64,000 nt of DNA from positions 186,001 through 250,000 of the forward strand of contig NZ_JBHRYJ010000005.1 in assembly GCF_042648965.1 (NCBI RefSeq). The letters are read 5' to 3'. Under the pieces are notes generated by a model. It did not search any database and had not been told where the DNA came from. It saw nothing but the letters and a program-made list of their open reading frames with translations. Source of the DNA: Ferrovibrio xuzhouensis (GTDB taxonomy: Bacteria > Pseudomonadota > Alphaproteobacteria > Ferrovibrionales > Ferrovibrionaceae). The position numbers and the translations under genes are program-made. The number at the start of each line of letters is the position of its first letter. The stretch's first letter is position 1. Of the stretch, positions 33,223 to 42,641 are shown piece by piece.

Positions 33223-34176
33223 ATGAGCGCCCTGCCCGAGAATCCCCTGCTGCCGATCCCGATCCACCAGTACCGCGAAGGCAATACCGGCGTCCCCTAC
33301 GCCTTCCAGTTCGACTCCGGCAAGCCGGGCCCGACCGTCGGCATCACCGCGCTGGTCCACGGCAACGAGGTCTGCGGCGCCCATGCACTCGACCTGCTGC
33401 TGCGCGAGAAATTCCGCCCTGCCCGCGGCAAGCTGACCCTGATCTTCGGCAATGTCGCCGCCTATTCGCGCTTCGACCCGAACGAGCCGACCGCGTCCCG
33501 CTTCGTCGACGAGGACATGAACCGCGTCTGGGGCTCCAACGCGCTGGACGGCGAGCGCCACAGCATCGAGCTGGAACGCGCCCGCGAGATCGAGCCGCTG
33601 ATCGGCGAGATCGACCTGCTGCTCGACCTGCATTCGATGCAGCAGTTCTCGCCGCCGCTGATGCTGTCGGGCCCGCTGGCGAAGGGCCGCGAACTGGCGG
33701 CGAAGGTCGGCGTGCCGGCCACCGTGGTCGCCGACGAGGGCCACAAGGCCGGCGTGCGGATGCGCGACTATGCCGGCTTCGGCGATCCGTCGAGCCAGAA
33801 GAACGCCCTGCTGGTCGAATGCGGCCAGCACTGGGAACAGGCGAGCCGCAAGGTCGCCATCGAGACCATGTTCCGCTTTCTGAAAGCCACCCATCTGGCC
33901 GATGACGCGCTGCTGGCCACCCATGGAATCGCGGGCGCGCCGCCGGCACAGAAATTCGTCACGGTGACCGATGCGGTGACCATCGAGAGCGACGACTTCG
34001 TCTTCGCCCAGACCTATACCGGCCTCGAATGCATCCCGGCCGCCGGCACCGAGATCGCGCGGGACGGCGGCAAGCCGGTGCTGACGCCCTATGACAACTG
34101 CGTGCTGATCATGCCGACCAAGCGGCTCAAGCCCGGCCAGACCGCGGTCCGGCTCGGCCGTTACATCGCCGCCTGA
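33223..34176 (+). CDS. Succinylglutamate desuccinylase/aspartoacylase-family hydrolase
   Basis: This is a 317-aa zinc carboxypeptidase-like amidohydrolase. Zinc ligands are in ITALVHGNEVCGAHALD (His and Glu) and LLLDLHSMQQF (His). ALLVECGQHWEQ supplies the catalytic glutamate. Family members release acyl groups from N-acylated amino acids; the exact substrate is open. The C-terminal 100 residues form a beta-rich cap. The start has no strong ribosome site but begins the conserved region well. The gene is 22 bp upstream of the AbrB-type membrane gene and may be co-transcribed with it. Confidence 0.88.
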   Translation: MSALPENPLLPIPIHQYREGNTGVPYAFQFDSGKPGPTVGITALVHGNEVCGAHALDLLLREKFRPARGKLTLIFGNVAAYSRFDPNEPTASRFVDEDMNRVWGSNALDGERHSIELERAREIEPLIGEIDLLLDLHSMQQFSPPLMLSGPLAKGRELAAKVGVPATVVADEGHKAGVRMRDYAGFGDPSSQKNALLVECGQHWEQASRKVAIETMFRFLKATHLADDALLATHGIAGAPPAQKFVTVTDAVTIESDDFVFAQTYTGLECIPAAGTEIARDGGKPVLTPYDNCVLIMPTKRLKPGQTAVRLGRYIAA

Positions 34177-34198
34177 GCAGCGAAAGGCGCGCGCGGCG

Positions 34199-35296
34199 AT
34201 GGCCGGTCCGCTGCTGCGCCAGGCTGCCGGCAACCTGCCGGCGCTGCTGATCGGCACGCTGGGCGGCTTCATCTTCTTCCTGCTGCATATGCCGCTGGCC
34301 TGGATGCTCGGCAGCATGGTCTTCGTCGCCGCCTTCGCCCTGATGAGCGACAGCGGCGGCCAGACCGGCCGCATCCTGCGCCACAGCCTGCCGGTGAAGA
34401 TCGAGGGTCGCCTGCGCGAGCTGATGGTCACGGTGATCGGCGTGCTGCTCGGCAGTGCCTTCCGCCCGGCGATGCTCGACCGCCTGGTCGAATGGGCCGG
34501 CCTGGTCGCCCTGCTGCTCGCCTATATCCCCTTCGTCACCCTGCTCGGCTACCTGCTGTTCCGCAAGGTCGGCAAGTTCGATCCGGTCACCAGCTTCTTC
34601 TCGGCGACACCGGGCGGCCTGCAGGAAATGACGGTGATCGGCGAGCATTATGGCGGCGATGCGCGCCATATCGTGCTGACCCACGCGATCCGCATTTTCG
34701 TCGCGGTGATGACCATCCCGGTCTATTTCCGCTACATCGCCGGCTATCACGTCCCCTCGATGGCACCCGGCCTGCATGTCACCCAGATGCCGCTGCATGA
34801 ACTCGCCCTGCTGGCCGGCTGCGGCGTGGTCGGCTGGATCGGCGCGCATTTCCTGCGCATGCCGGCCTCACGGCTGATCGGCCCGATGGTGGTCTCGGCC
34901 GCCGTGCATCTGGCCGGCTTCTCCGAAGCCAAGCCGCCGCCGGAGATCGTCGCCATCGCCCAGGTGGTGATGGGCGCGGCATTGGGCACCCGCTTCGCCG
35001 GCACGCCGCTCATCGAGATCCGCCGCATCGCCGGGCTCAGCGTCGTCTCGGCGCTGATCATGGTCGGCTGCACGGTGGCCTGCACGTTTGCCTTTGCCGG
35101 CCTGATCGGCACACGGTTCGAGACGCTGGCGCTGACCCTGTCACCGGGTGGCCTGGCCGAGATGAGCCTGATCGCGCTGGCGCTCGGCGTCGATGTCGCC
35201 ATCATCTCGACCATGCATGTGCTGCGCATCGCCATCGTCGTGCTGCTGGCGCCGCTGACCTTCCGGCTGCTGGGGCTCAGGCCGAAGGGCGGGTGA
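34199..35296 (+). CDS. AbrB-family membrane protein (annotated as ammonia monooxygenase-like)
   Basis: This is a 365-aa integral membrane protein with about ten hydrophobic segments in two homologous halves, the AbrB duplication. Conserved points are LHMPLAWMLGSM, TSFFSATPGGLQEM and, in the second half, LTLSPGGLAEMSLIALALG and MHVLRI. Related proteins have been called ammonia monooxygenases or AbrB regulators, but the topology is that of a transporter or channel. The substrate is unknown. Its stop abuts the convergent tam gene. Confidence 0.88.
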   Translation: MAGPLLRQAAGNLPALLIGTLGGFIFFLLHMPLAWMLGSMVFVAAFALMSDSGGQTGRILRHSLPVKIEGRLRELMVTVIGVLLGSAFRPAMLDRLVEWAGLVALLLAYIPFVTLLGYLLFRKVGKFDPVTSFFSATPGGLQEMTVIGEHYGGDARHIVLTHAIRIFVAVMTIPVYFRYIAGYHVPSMAPGLHVTQMPLHELALLAGCGVVGWIGAHFLRMPASRLIGPMVVSAAVHLAGFSEAKPPPEIVAIAQVVMGAALGTRFAGTPLIEIRRIAGLSVVSALIMVGCTVACTFAFAGLIGTRFETLALTLSPGGLAEMSLIALALGVDVAIISTMHVLRIAIVVLLAPLTFRLLGLRPKGG

Positions 35297-36079
35297 TCAG
35301 GCCTTGCGCTGCGCCAGGATGAACAGCCGGCGGAACGGGAACAAGGTTCGTCCGTCGGCTTCCTTGGGGTAAGCCGCGCCGACGCGGGCCCGGTAATCGG
35401 CCTCGAAGGCGTCGCGCTCCGCGCCGTCCAGGCGGTCGAGGAACTGCTTCAGCCAGGTGCCCTTGGTATATTCCGCCACCGGGTTGTCGCCGGACAATAC
35501 CTGCAGGTATTCGGTCTCCCAGATGTCCAGCGCCGCCGTGCGGTCCTGCAGCAGGCGCCAGTAGACGCCGGGTTCGGCGACCGGCCGGCGGCGCAGGTAG
35601 GGCTCCAGCTTCGCCCGCCACGGCCCCTGCTCGATGGCGTCGACGATGCAGGTATGCGACGGGGCGGCGAAATTGCACGGCATCTGGATGGCGAGCCAGC
35701 CGCCGGGCGTCACGCTATCCAGCAGGCCGGGGATCAGCGTCTCGTGATGATCCAGCCAGTGCAGGGCGGCATTGGTGTAGAGCAGGTCCACGGGCCCACC
35801 CATCTCTTCTGGCGGGCGCCAGGTCGCGATATCGGCCTCGATGAATTCGGCCTGCGGATACCCGGCACGGGCCTTCGCCAGCATGGCGGGCGATGAATCG
35901 ACACCGGTGAGCGTCGCGCCCGGCCAGCGCTGCAGGATCAGGGGCGAGAGGTTGCCGGCGCCGCAGCCAAGGTCGACCACGGTGGCCGGATCGGCCAGCG
36001 GCACCCGGCCCAGCAGGTCGATGGCAGGCCGCAGGCGTTCGCCGGCGAATTTCAGGTATTGCGTCGGGTCCCAGCTCAT
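35297..36079 (-). CDS. tam: Trans-aconitate 2-methyltransferase
   Basis: This is a 260-aa class I SAM methyltransferase that methylates trans-aconitate, a by-product inhibitor of aconitase. It starts SWDPTQYLKFAGERLRPA. The SAM loop is VVDLGCGAGNLSP and the acidic motif is LTGVDSSPAMLAKA. The family-specific stretches DLLYTNAALHWLDHHE and GGWLAIQMPCN support Tam over generic methyltransferases. The length matches the family. It reads leftward, alone, and is divergent from a thioesterase gene 43 bp away. Confidence 0.92.
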   Translation of the reverse strand: MSWDPTQYLKFAGERLRPAIDLLGRVPLADPATVVDLGCGAGNLSPLILQRWPGATLTGVDSSPAMLAKARAGYPQAEFIEADIATWRPPEEMGGPVDLLYTNAALHWLDHHETLIPGLLDSVTPGGWLAIQMPCNFAAPSHTCIVDAIEQGPWRAKLEPYLRRRPVAEPGVYWRLLQDRTAALDIWETEYLQVLSGDNPVAEYTKGTWLKQFLDRLDGAERDAFEADYRARVGAAYPKEADGRTLFPFRRLFILAQRKA

Positions 36080-36122
36080 GGAAGGAAGGCTAGCGGGAGA
36101 ACCGCCAACGACAAAGGCCGGA

Positions 36123-36662
36123 ATGATGAATTCTTCTCAAAGCCCCTTGCACCCTGCTCAAGATCAGGCGTCTCAAGCCGACTACAGCCGCCCGCTGGAA
36201 CTGACCGGCATGACGGTGCTGCCCGCCTTCATCGATGCCAACGGGCATATGAATGTCGGCTATTACAACGTGATCTTCGACCAGGCGCTCGACGCCTTCT
36301 TCAAGCCCTTCGATCTCGACTGGTCTTACGTGCAGCGCACCAACCTGTCGACCTTCGTGCTGGAGACTCATGTCTGCTATCTGCAGGAGGTGGTCGAGGG
36401 CGATGCCTTGCGCTTCACCTTCCGGCTGCTCGGCCATGATGCCAAGCGCATCCATTATTTCATGGCAATGCATCACGCGGCGAAAGGCTATCTTGCCGCG
36501 ACGTCCGAGCAGGTGCTGGTGCATGTCGATCTCGCCACCCGCCGCTCCTGCCCCTTCGGGGCCGGACACCAGGCGCTGTTCACCCGCATGATGGCGGGCC
36601 ACGGCCGGCTGCCGCAGCCGGCACAGGCCGGCCGCAGCATCGGGCTGGCGAGGAAGAGTTAG
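36123..36662 (+). CDS. HotDog-fold acyl-CoA thioesterase
   Basis: This 179-aa 4HBT-type protein has the active-site signature DANGHMNVGYYNVIFDQALDAFF; the aspartate and the HMN pair are typical. Conserved FVLETHVCYLQEVVEGD and RIHYFMAMHHAAKG follow. It probably hydrolyses acyl-CoA; carnitine-related thioesterases look similar. The start is the first of two tandem ATGs at 36123. It is followed by a repeat element and the convergent cupin gene. Confidence 0.85.
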   Translation: MMNSSQSPLHPAQDQASQADYSRPLELTGMTVLPAFIDANGHMNVGYYNVIFDQALDAFFKPFDLDWSYVQRTNLSTFVLETHVCYLQEVVEGDALRFTFRLLGHDAKRIHYFMAMHHAAKGYLAATSEQVLVHVDLATRRSCPFGAGHQALFTRMMAGHGRLPQPAQAGRSIGLARKS

Positions 36663-36671
36663 TCCGTTCCG

Positions 36672-36739
36672 TGTCACCCGCGGGCTTGATCCGCGGGCCC
36701 CATTTAAATGGGATGCCCGGGTCAGGCCCGGGCATGACA
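36672..36739. repeat. Three-hairpin REP-like element, copy 1
   Basis: Outer arms TGTCA / TGACA enclose three stems: CCCGCGG / CCGCGGG, CCCATTTAAATGGG and TGCCCGGG / CCCGGGCA. The same cloverleaf plan recurs at 43660-43729 with a different sequence in the stems. It lies between convergent genes, the usual place for REP-type elements, and could double as a terminator. Confidence 0.75.
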
Positions 36740-36743
36740 GAGC

Positions 36744-37058
36744 TTACAGCTTGATCTCAACCTCGACGAAGGCCATGGCGGCCGTGCCGGCGTTGATCAC
36801 GTCATGCGCCACGCCCTTGGGCCGCGAATAGCTGCCGCCGGCCTTCATCTCGATGATGCTTTCCTGGCCGTCCTTGTCGATCAGCTTCATGGTCGCATCG
36901 GTCAGGTAGGTCACCGCATAGGGGTATTCGTGGACATGGAAGCCGGTGGCGGCGTCCGGCGCGAAATCCCAGCGGGTGATGCGCACCCGCTCGTCATCCG
37001 CCTGCTGGGTCGGCACGGCCTGACCGTGATTTGCCGGACTCTGATCTGACTGGCACAT
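36744..37058 (-). CDS. Cupin-domain protein
   Basis: This is a 104-aa single-domain cupin. ITRWDFAPDAATGFHVHEYPYAVTYLTDA carries the HxH...E metal ligands, and RPKGVAHDVINAG carries the third histidine. Stand-alone cupins of this size bind a metal and may be dioxygenases or ligand sensors; nothing fixes the substrate. The start at 37058 has GGAG at proper spacing. Its first 65 bp lie inside the 3' end of trmJ in another frame, so the two are probably co-translated at the end of the nadE-gltX-cimA-trmJ operon. Confidence 0.85.
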   Translation of the reverse strand: MCQSDQSPANHGQAVPTQQADDERVRITRWDFAPDAATGFHVHEYPYAVTYLTDATMKLIDKDGQESIIEMKAGGSYSRPKGVAHDVINAGTAAMAFVEVEIKL

Positions 37059-37893
37059 CTGTCGTCTCCGTTGGCTGGGGCTGCTGTCGCTTTTTCGAAT
37101 ATGGTGCGCGCAACGGCCGGCCCTGCGCAATGGCTTTCAGCATGCCGCGGAAGGTGTTCACTTCCTGGGCCGCCAGCGGCACCCGCTGCAGCACGCTGCG
37201 CAGGTTGCGCAGGATGGCGGTGCGCTTCGGCTCGACATTGTGGAAAAAGCCCGAAGCCTCGAGTTCCGCCGCCAGGTGGTCGTAGAGACCCTGCAGCTCC
37301 TCCTGGGTGGCAAAGCCGCCGCGCACCGTGTCCATGCGGCTCGGCGCCGTGTCGTCGGTGGCCGTGAACCATTCATAGCCGAGCAGCAGCACGGCCTGGG
37401 CGAGGTTGAGCGACGAGAAACCCGGATTGAGCGGCACGGAAATCGCCGTATGGGCCAGCGCGACATCCTCGTTGTCCAGCCCGGTGCGCTCACGACCGAA
37501 CAGAATCCCGACGCGGAAGCCGTCCGCCTCTTCCGCCCGCATGCGGGCCGCCGCCTCACGCGGGGTGACGACCTCTTTCACCATGTCGCGGTGACGCGCC
37601 GTGGTGGCATAGATCCGGTGCAGGTCGGCGACGGCCTCGGCCGTACTGCCGAACACGCTGACCGCATCGAGCACCGGATCGGCCTTGCTGGCCAGCACAT
37701 AGGCCGCCGGGTTGGGCCAGCCGTCACGCGGGTTGACCAGCCGCAGTTCGGTAATCCCGCAGTTCAGCATGGCGCGCGCCGCGGCGCCGATATTCTCGCC
37801 GAGCTGCGGTTCGACCAGCACCACCACAGGGCCGCGCCGGAGCGGGCCCGGCGGGGCCAGCTTGCCGAGCTTGGGACGGAAAGTGCCGGCCAT
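36994..37893 (-). CDS. trmJ: tRNA (cytidine/uridine-2'-O-)-methyltransferase TrmJ
   Basis: This 299-aa SPOUT-class RNA methyltransferase 2'-O-methylates tRNA position 32. The trefoil-knot motifs are VVVLVEPQLGENIGAAARAMLNCG, GILFGRERTGLDNED and ISVPLNPGFSSLNLAQAVLLL. A helical C-terminal domain follows, ending in a basic, disordered tail (SKKRQQPQPTE). The tail coincides with the overlap with the cupin gene, so part of it may be a by-product of that overlap. It lies 3 bp after cimA. Confidence 0.92.
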   Translation of the reverse strand: MAGTFRPKLGKLAPPGPLRRGPVVVLVEPQLGENIGAAARAMLNCGITELRLVNPRDGWPNPAAYVLASKADPVLDAVSVFGSTAEAVADLHRIYATTARHRDMVKEVVTPREAAARMRAEEADGFRVGILFGRERTGLDNEDVALAHTAISVPLNPGFSSLNLAQAVLLLGYEWFTATDDTAPSRMDTVRGGFATQEELQGLYDHLAAELEASGFFHNVEPKRTAILRNLRSVLQRVPLAAQEVNTFRGMLKAIAQGRPLRAPYSKKRQQPQPTETTDVPVRSESGKSRSGRADPAGG

Positions 37894-37896
37894 GGC

Positions 37897-39516
37897 TTAT
37901 TTCGCCGGCCGCTTCGACGGCGCGGCCCCGTCGCGCAGCAGCTTCCATTCGACCGAATCCATCAGCGCCGAAAACGCCGCGTCGATGATGTTGGGCGAAA
38001 CCCCGACGGTGAACCAGCGGTTGCCCTGGCCGTCGGCGCTCTCGATCATCACGCGGGTGGTGGCCTCGGTGCCGCCATTGAGGATACGCACCTTGAAATC
38101 CACCAGCCGCAGGTCGTCGATATAGCCCTGGTAGCGGCCGAGGTCCTTGCGTAGCGCATGATCGAGCGCGTTGACCGGACCGTTGCCCTCGGCCACCGAA
38201 AAGACCAGCTCGCCATCGACATTCAGCTTCACCGTGGCTTCCGACATGGTGACCAGCTCGCCGCGTGCGTTGTAGCGGCGTTCGACCATGACGCGGAAGC
38301 TGCGCACCTGGAAGAAATCCGGCATCAGGCCGAGCTTGCGGCGCGCCAGCACCTCGAAGCTCGCCTCGGCGCCGTCGTAGGAATAGCCTTCCGCCTCGCG
38401 CTGCTTGACCTCGTCGAGCAGCAGGTTGAGCCGGCTGTCCTCGGGATTGAACGGGATGCCGGCCTCGGTCAGGCGGACGAGAAGATTGGAGCGTCCGGCC
38501 TGGTCGGAAATCAGGATCTGCCGCGTGTTGCCGACGCTTTCCGGCGGCACATGCTCGTAGGTGCGCGGATCCTTCATCACCGCCGAGACATGCAGCCCGC
38601 CCTTGTGGGCGAAGGCCGAGGCGCCGACATAGGCGGCATGGCGGTTCGGCGCGCGGTTAAGCAGCTCGTCCAGCACCCGCGAGGTGGCGGTCAGCTGGGT
38701 CAGCTCCTGCTCGCTCAGCCCGACATCGACATGGTCGCGGAACCATGGCTTCAGCATCAGCGACGGGATCAGCGAGATCAGGTTGGCATTGCCGCAGCGC
38801 TCGCCCAGCCCGTTCAGCGTGCCCTGCACCTGGCGCACACCGGCCTTCACCGCGGCCAGCGTGTTGGCGACGGCATTCTCGGTGTCGTTATGAGTGTGGA
38901 TGCCGAGGCGCGAGGCATCGCCGAGCTTCGCCGCCAGTTCGCCGACGATACGCTCGACCTCATGCGGCAGCGCACCGCCATTGGTGTCGCACAGCACCGC
39001 CCAGCGCGCGCCGGCATCGAGCGCGGCCTTCACGCATTGCGTGGCGTAATCGGGGTTGGCCTTGTAGCCGTCGAAGAAATGCTCGGCGTCGTACATCGCC
39101 TCGCCGAACTTCGCATGGGTCGCGGCGATGCTGTCGTATATCAACTCGACATTCTCGGCATTCGTGATCCCAAGCGCCACCTCGACCTGGAAATCCCAGC
39201 TCTTGCCCACGAGGCACGCGGCATCGGCGCTGGCACCGAGGATCTGCGCCAGACCGGGATCGTTGGCGGCCGAACGGCCGGGACGTTTGGTCATGCCGAA
39301 GGCGACGAATTTTGCGCGCTTCAATGCCGGCTTCTCGGCAAAGAACTCGGTGTCGATGGGATTGGCACCGGGCCAGCCGCCCTCGATATAGGCGACGCCC
39401 AGCTTGTCCAGCGCCTTGGCAATAATGCGCTTGTCCTCGACGGAGAAGTCCACTCCTTGAGTCTGCGCGCCATCGCGCAGCGTCGTGTCGAAGAGATAAA
39501 CGCGATCCTTGGCCAT
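37897..39516 (-). CDS. cimA: Citramalate synthase
   Basis: This 539-aa enzyme of the isopropylmalate/homocitrate synthase family condenses acetyl-CoA with pyruvate to citramalate, a threonine-independent route to 2-ketobutyrate for isoleucine. The TIM-barrel motif is YLFDTTLRDGAQTQGVDFS. Also present are GLGERCGNANL and the HxH metal site in RLGIHTHNDTENAVAN. The C-terminal LeuA-like regulatory domain begins near residue 390. The GAQTQGVDFS variant favours CimA over LeuA. I place the start at MAKDR (39516); METM at 39525 is an alternative. It lies 9 bp after gltX. Confidence 0.93.
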   Translation of the reverse strand: MAKDRVYLFDTTLRDGAQTQGVDFSVEDKRIIAKALDKLGVAYIEGGWPGANPIDTEFFAEKPALKRAKFVAFGMTKRPGRSAANDPGLAQILGASADAACLVGKSWDFQVEVALGITNAENVELIYDSIAATHAKFGEAMYDAEHFFDGYKANPDYATQCVKAALDAGARWAVLCDTNGGALPHEVERIVGELAAKLGDASRLGIHTHNDTENAVANTLAAVKAGVRQVQGTLNGLGERCGNANLISLIPSLMLKPWFRDHVDVGLSEQELTQLTATSRVLDELLNRAPNRHAAYVGASAFAHKGGLHVSAVMKDPRTYEHVPPESVGNTRQILISDQAGRSNLLVRLTEAGIPFNPEDSRLNLLLDEVKQREAEGYSYDGAEASFEVLARRKLGLMPDFFQVRSFRVMVERRYNARGELVTMSEATVKLNVDGELVFSVAEGNGPVNALDHALRKDLGRYQGYIDDLRLVDFKVRILNGGTEATTRVMIESADGQGNRWFTVGVSPNIIDAAFSALMDSVEWKLLRDGAAPSKRPAK

Positions 39517-39525
39517 GGTCTCCAC

Positions 39526-40854
39526 TCAGGTCTTTGGCTGCAGGCGAGACAGCACGCGGCTGCGGCCGATCAGCGGCAGCAGGGCCGCCATTTCGGGCCC
39601 CTTGTCGCGCCCGGTCAAGGCCAAACGCAGCGGATGGAACAGGCCACGGCCTTTCGTGCCTGTCCTGGCAGAAATTTCCCCGGTCCAGGCCTTCCAGGTG
39701 GTGCCATCCCACGGCTCCGCCGGCAGGCAGGCGGCGGCGGCGGCCAGCAGGCCCTCGTCCTCGCGCGGACCGGCCATCTCACCGGCCACCACGGCCCACC
39801 AGTCGGCGGCATCGCCAAGCTTGACGATGTTGCCGCGGATGGCGAGCCAGAAGGCGTCCGTCGCGCCGGCCGGCAGGCGCGCAGCCACGGCATCGAATGG
39901 CGTCTCGTGCAGGATCTTCGCGTTCAGCAGGTCGAGGTCATGCGGATCGAGCCGGGCCGGCGCGCGGCTGAAGCGGCCGAGATCGAAGCCGTCGACCAGC
40001 TCGGCCACCGCCTGCCGCGGTTCAACCGGATCGGCCGAACCGAGCCGGGCCAGCAGGGCATTCAGCGCCATCGGCTCGTAGCCCTCTTCACGCAGATCGG
40101 CGAGGCTGAGCGAGCCAATGCGCTTCGACAGCCCGGCGCCCTCGGCATCAAGCAGCCAGGAGAAATGCCCGAACACCGGCGCCGCATACCCCAGCGCAGC
40201 GAAGATCTGGATCTGCGCGGCGGTGTTGGTGATGTGGTCCTCGCCGCGGATGATATGGGTGATGCCAAGATCGCCGTCATCGACCACGGAACTTAACGTA
40301 TAGAGCGGGTAGCCGTCGGAGCGCACCAGCACCGGATCGCTCAGACTGCCCATGTCGATCTCGACAGGACCGTGCACCAGATCATCCCAGCCGACATGGC
40401 CGGGCTCGAGTTTGAAGCGCCAGTGCGGCCGGCGGCCCTCAGCCTCCAGTGTCGCGCGGTCGGCATCGGTCAGCTTCAGCGCGGCGCGGTCGTAGACCGG
40501 CGGCTTTTTCTGGCTGAGCTGCACCTTGCGGCGGAGTTCGAGTTCTTCGGCCGTCTCGTAGCAGGGATACAGCCGCCCGCTTTTCTTCAGGGCCTCGGCG
40601 GCATCGCTGTAGAGGTCGAGCCGTTCGGACTGGCGGGCGAAGCGATCCCAGTCGAGGCCGAGCCAGCGCAGGTCGGCCTCGATGCCGGCGGCGAATTCCG
40701 CCGTCGAGCGGCCGGTATCGGTATCATCGAGCCGCAGCAGGAAGGTGCCGCCATGCTTGCGTGCGTAAAGCCAGTTCAGCAGGGCGGCGCGCGCATTGCC
40801 GACATGCAGCCGGCCGGTCGGGCTCGGCGCGAACCGCACGGCGACGGGACTCAT
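39526..40854 (-). CDS. gltX: Glutamate--tRNA ligase
   Basis: This 442-aa class I aminoacyl-tRNA synthetase has the HIGH-equivalent FAPSPTGRLHVGNARAAL, a nucleotide-binding RLDDTDTGRS and a KMSKS-equivalent GAGLSKRIGS. The length and the shortened KMSKS loop fit the second GluRS found in many alphaproteobacteria, so another copy is likely elsewhere. It overlaps nadE by 4 bp and is probably expressed from the nadE promoter. Confidence 0.93.
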   Translation of the reverse strand: MSPVAVRFAPSPTGRLHVGNARAALLNWLYARKHGGTFLLRLDDTDTGRSTAEFAAGIEADLRWLGLDWDRFARQSERLDLYSDAAEALKKSGRLYPCYETAEELELRRKVQLSQKKPPVYDRAALKLTDADRATLEAEGRRPHWRFKLEPGHVGWDDLVHGPVEIDMGSLSDPVLVRSDGYPLYTLSSVVDDGDLGITHIIRGEDHITNTAAQIQIFAALGYAAPVFGHFSWLLDAEGAGLSKRIGSLSLADLREEGYEPMALNALLARLGSADPVEPRQAVAELVDGFDLGRFSRAPARLDPHDLDLLNAKILHETPFDAVAARLPAGATDAFWLAIRGNIVKLGDAADWWAVVAGEMAGPREDEGLLAAAAACLPAEPWDGTTWKAWTGEISARTGTKGRGLFHPLRLALTGRDKGPEMAALLPLIGRSRVLSRLQPKT

Positions 40855-42536
40855 TTTTTCTGGTCCCGGAAGGCGTTGGTGATCGGATAGCGGCGGTCGC
40901 GGCCGAAGTTGCGCGCGGTGATCTTGACGCCCGGCGGCGCCTGGCGGCGCTTGTATTCGGCGATATACAGCAGGTGCTGGACCCGGCGGACGACGTCGTC
41001 GGGCTGGCCGGCGGCGACGATGTCGCGCACCGGCATCTCCTTCTCGATCAGCATCTCGAGGATGGCATCGAGCTGCTCGTAGGGCGGCAGGCTGTCCTGG
41101 TCGGTCTGGTTCTCGCGCAGCTCGGCGGTCGGCGGTCGCTGGATGATGCTGTCGGGGATGACGATGCCGTCGGGACCGAGCGCGCCGGCAGGCCTAGCCG
41201 TGTTGCGCCAGCGCGACAGGTCGAAGACCGTCATCTTGTAGACATCTTTCAGCACGCTGTAGCCGCCGCACATGTCGCCATAGAGCGTGGCATAGCCGAC
41301 CGACATTTCCGACTTGTTGCCGGTGGTCAGCACCATATGGCCGAACTTGTTGCTGAGCGCCATCAGGGTGACGCCGCGCACCCGGCTCTGCAGGTTCTCT
41401 TCGGTGATGTCGGGGTCGCGGCCGTTGAAGGCCGGCGCCAGCATGCCGCCGAAGGCCTGCACCGCCGGTTCGATCGGGATGGTCTCGTAGGAGACGCCGA
41501 GCGCATCGGCGCAGGCGGCGGCATCGTCGAGGCTGAGCTGCGAAGTGTATTTCGATGGCAGCATCACGCAGCGCACGCGGTCAGGCCCCAGCGCATCGAC
41601 GGCGACGGCGGCCGACAGCGCGGAATCAATGCCGCCCGACAGGCCGAGCACCACGCCGGGAAAGCGGTTGCGGTTCACATAGTCGCGCAGGCCCAGCATC
41701 ATCGCTTCGTAGATCTTGGGCAGGCGATCGAGCGGTTCGGCCAGCGGGCCCGGCGCACAGTGCCAGCCGTCGTTGCCGCGCTGCCACTCGGTGACCAGCA
41801 GGTCCTCGATGAATTCCGGCTGGCGCACCGCCATGCTGCGGTCGGCATTGAGCACGAAGCCGCCGCCGTCGAAGACCAGCTCGTCCTGGCCGCCGACATA
41901 ATTCACATACATCAGCGGCAGGCCGGTCTCGACCACGCGGGCGACGCCAAGATTGAGCCGAACGTCCCATTTGGCGACATCGAAGGGCGAGCCGTTCGGC
42001 ACCAGCAGCAGCTCGGCGCCGGTCTCGGCCAGGCATTCGGCCACATCGGGGAACCACATGTCCTCGCAGACCATCAGGCCGAGCCGTACGCCGCGGAAGG
42101 CGGTCGGGCCGGGCAGCGGACCGGCGGCGAAGACGCGCTTCTCGTCGAACACGCCGTAATTGGGCAGCTCGTGCTTGTAGCGCAGGGCGGCGACGGCGCC
42201 GCCATCGAGCAGGGCGGCGGCATTGTACAGCTTGCCGTCGTCGACCCAGGGCGTGCCGACCACCATGCCGGGGCCGCCGTCGGTGGTCAGCGCAGCGAGC
42301 TCGCCGATGGCCACCCGGCAGGCTTCCTGCACCGAGGGGCGCAGCACCAGGTCCTCCGGCGGATAGCCGAGGATGGCGAGTTCCGGGAAGACCACGAGGT
42401 CGGCACCGGCCGCGGCGGCCCGGGCCCGGGTCGCGGCGATCAGGGCACGGTTGCCGGCAATATCGCCCATGGTCGGGTTGACCTGGGCCATGGCGATCCG
42501 GAGGCGGTCCGGCGGATTGGCGGGGGTGGCAGTCAT
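40851..42536 (-). CDS. nadE: Glutamine-dependent NAD+ synthetase
   Basis: This is a 561-aa two-domain enzyme. The N-terminal nitrilase-fold glutaminase has the Glu of VVFPELAILGYPPEDL, a lysine region and the Cys of LMVCEDMWFPD. The C-terminal synthetase has the P-loop LGLSGGIDSALSAAVAVDALG. It converts deamido-NAD to NAD with glutamine-derived ammonia, the last step of NAD synthesis. It is the first gene of the leftward operon with gltX, cimA, trmJ and the cupin. NAD supply is also the substrate pool that the TIR genes would consume, although no genetic link is implied. Confidence 0.95.
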   Translation of the reverse strand: MTATPANPPDRLRIAMAQVNPTMGDIAGNRALIAATRARAAAAGADLVVFPELAILGYPPEDLVLRPSVQEACRVAIGELAALTTDGGPGMVVGTPWVDDGKLYNAAALLDGGAVAALRYKHELPNYGVFDEKRVFAAGPLPGPTAFRGVRLGLMVCEDMWFPDVAECLAETGAELLLVPNGSPFDVAKWDVRLNLGVARVVETGLPLMYVNYVGGQDELVFDGGGFVLNADRSMAVRQPEFIEDLLVTEWQRGNDGWHCAPGPLAEPLDRLPKIYEAMMLGLRDYVNRNRFPGVVLGLSGGIDSALSAAVAVDALGPDRVRCVMLPSKYTSQLSLDDAAACADALGVSYETIPIEPAVQAFGGMLAPAFNGRDPDITEENLQSRVRGVTLMALSNKFGHMVLTTGNKSEMSVGYATLYGDMCGGYSVLKDVYKMTVFDLSRWRNTARPAGALGPDGIVIPDSIIQRPPTAELRENQTDQDSLPPYEQLDAILEMLIEKEMPVRDIVAAGQPDDVVRRVQHLLYIAEYKRRQAPPGVKITARNFGRDRRYPITNAFRDQKK

Positions 42537-42641
42537 GATGGTCAGAGTTAACCCTACGGCAGGCTTATCTCAATAGCTGCGGCAGTTTACAGTGCCGGCC
42601 ATCGTTCTAGATAGCCTTGCAAATAACAAAGGGAGGCCCCG

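Noticed and set aside
30528..33905. Very long rightward open frame (1125 codons)
   Set aside because: It lies opposite the DUF1501, DUF1800 and aspartoacylase genes, is rich in Arg/Gly/Gln/His, and has no domain. Long antisense frames are expected at this GC content.
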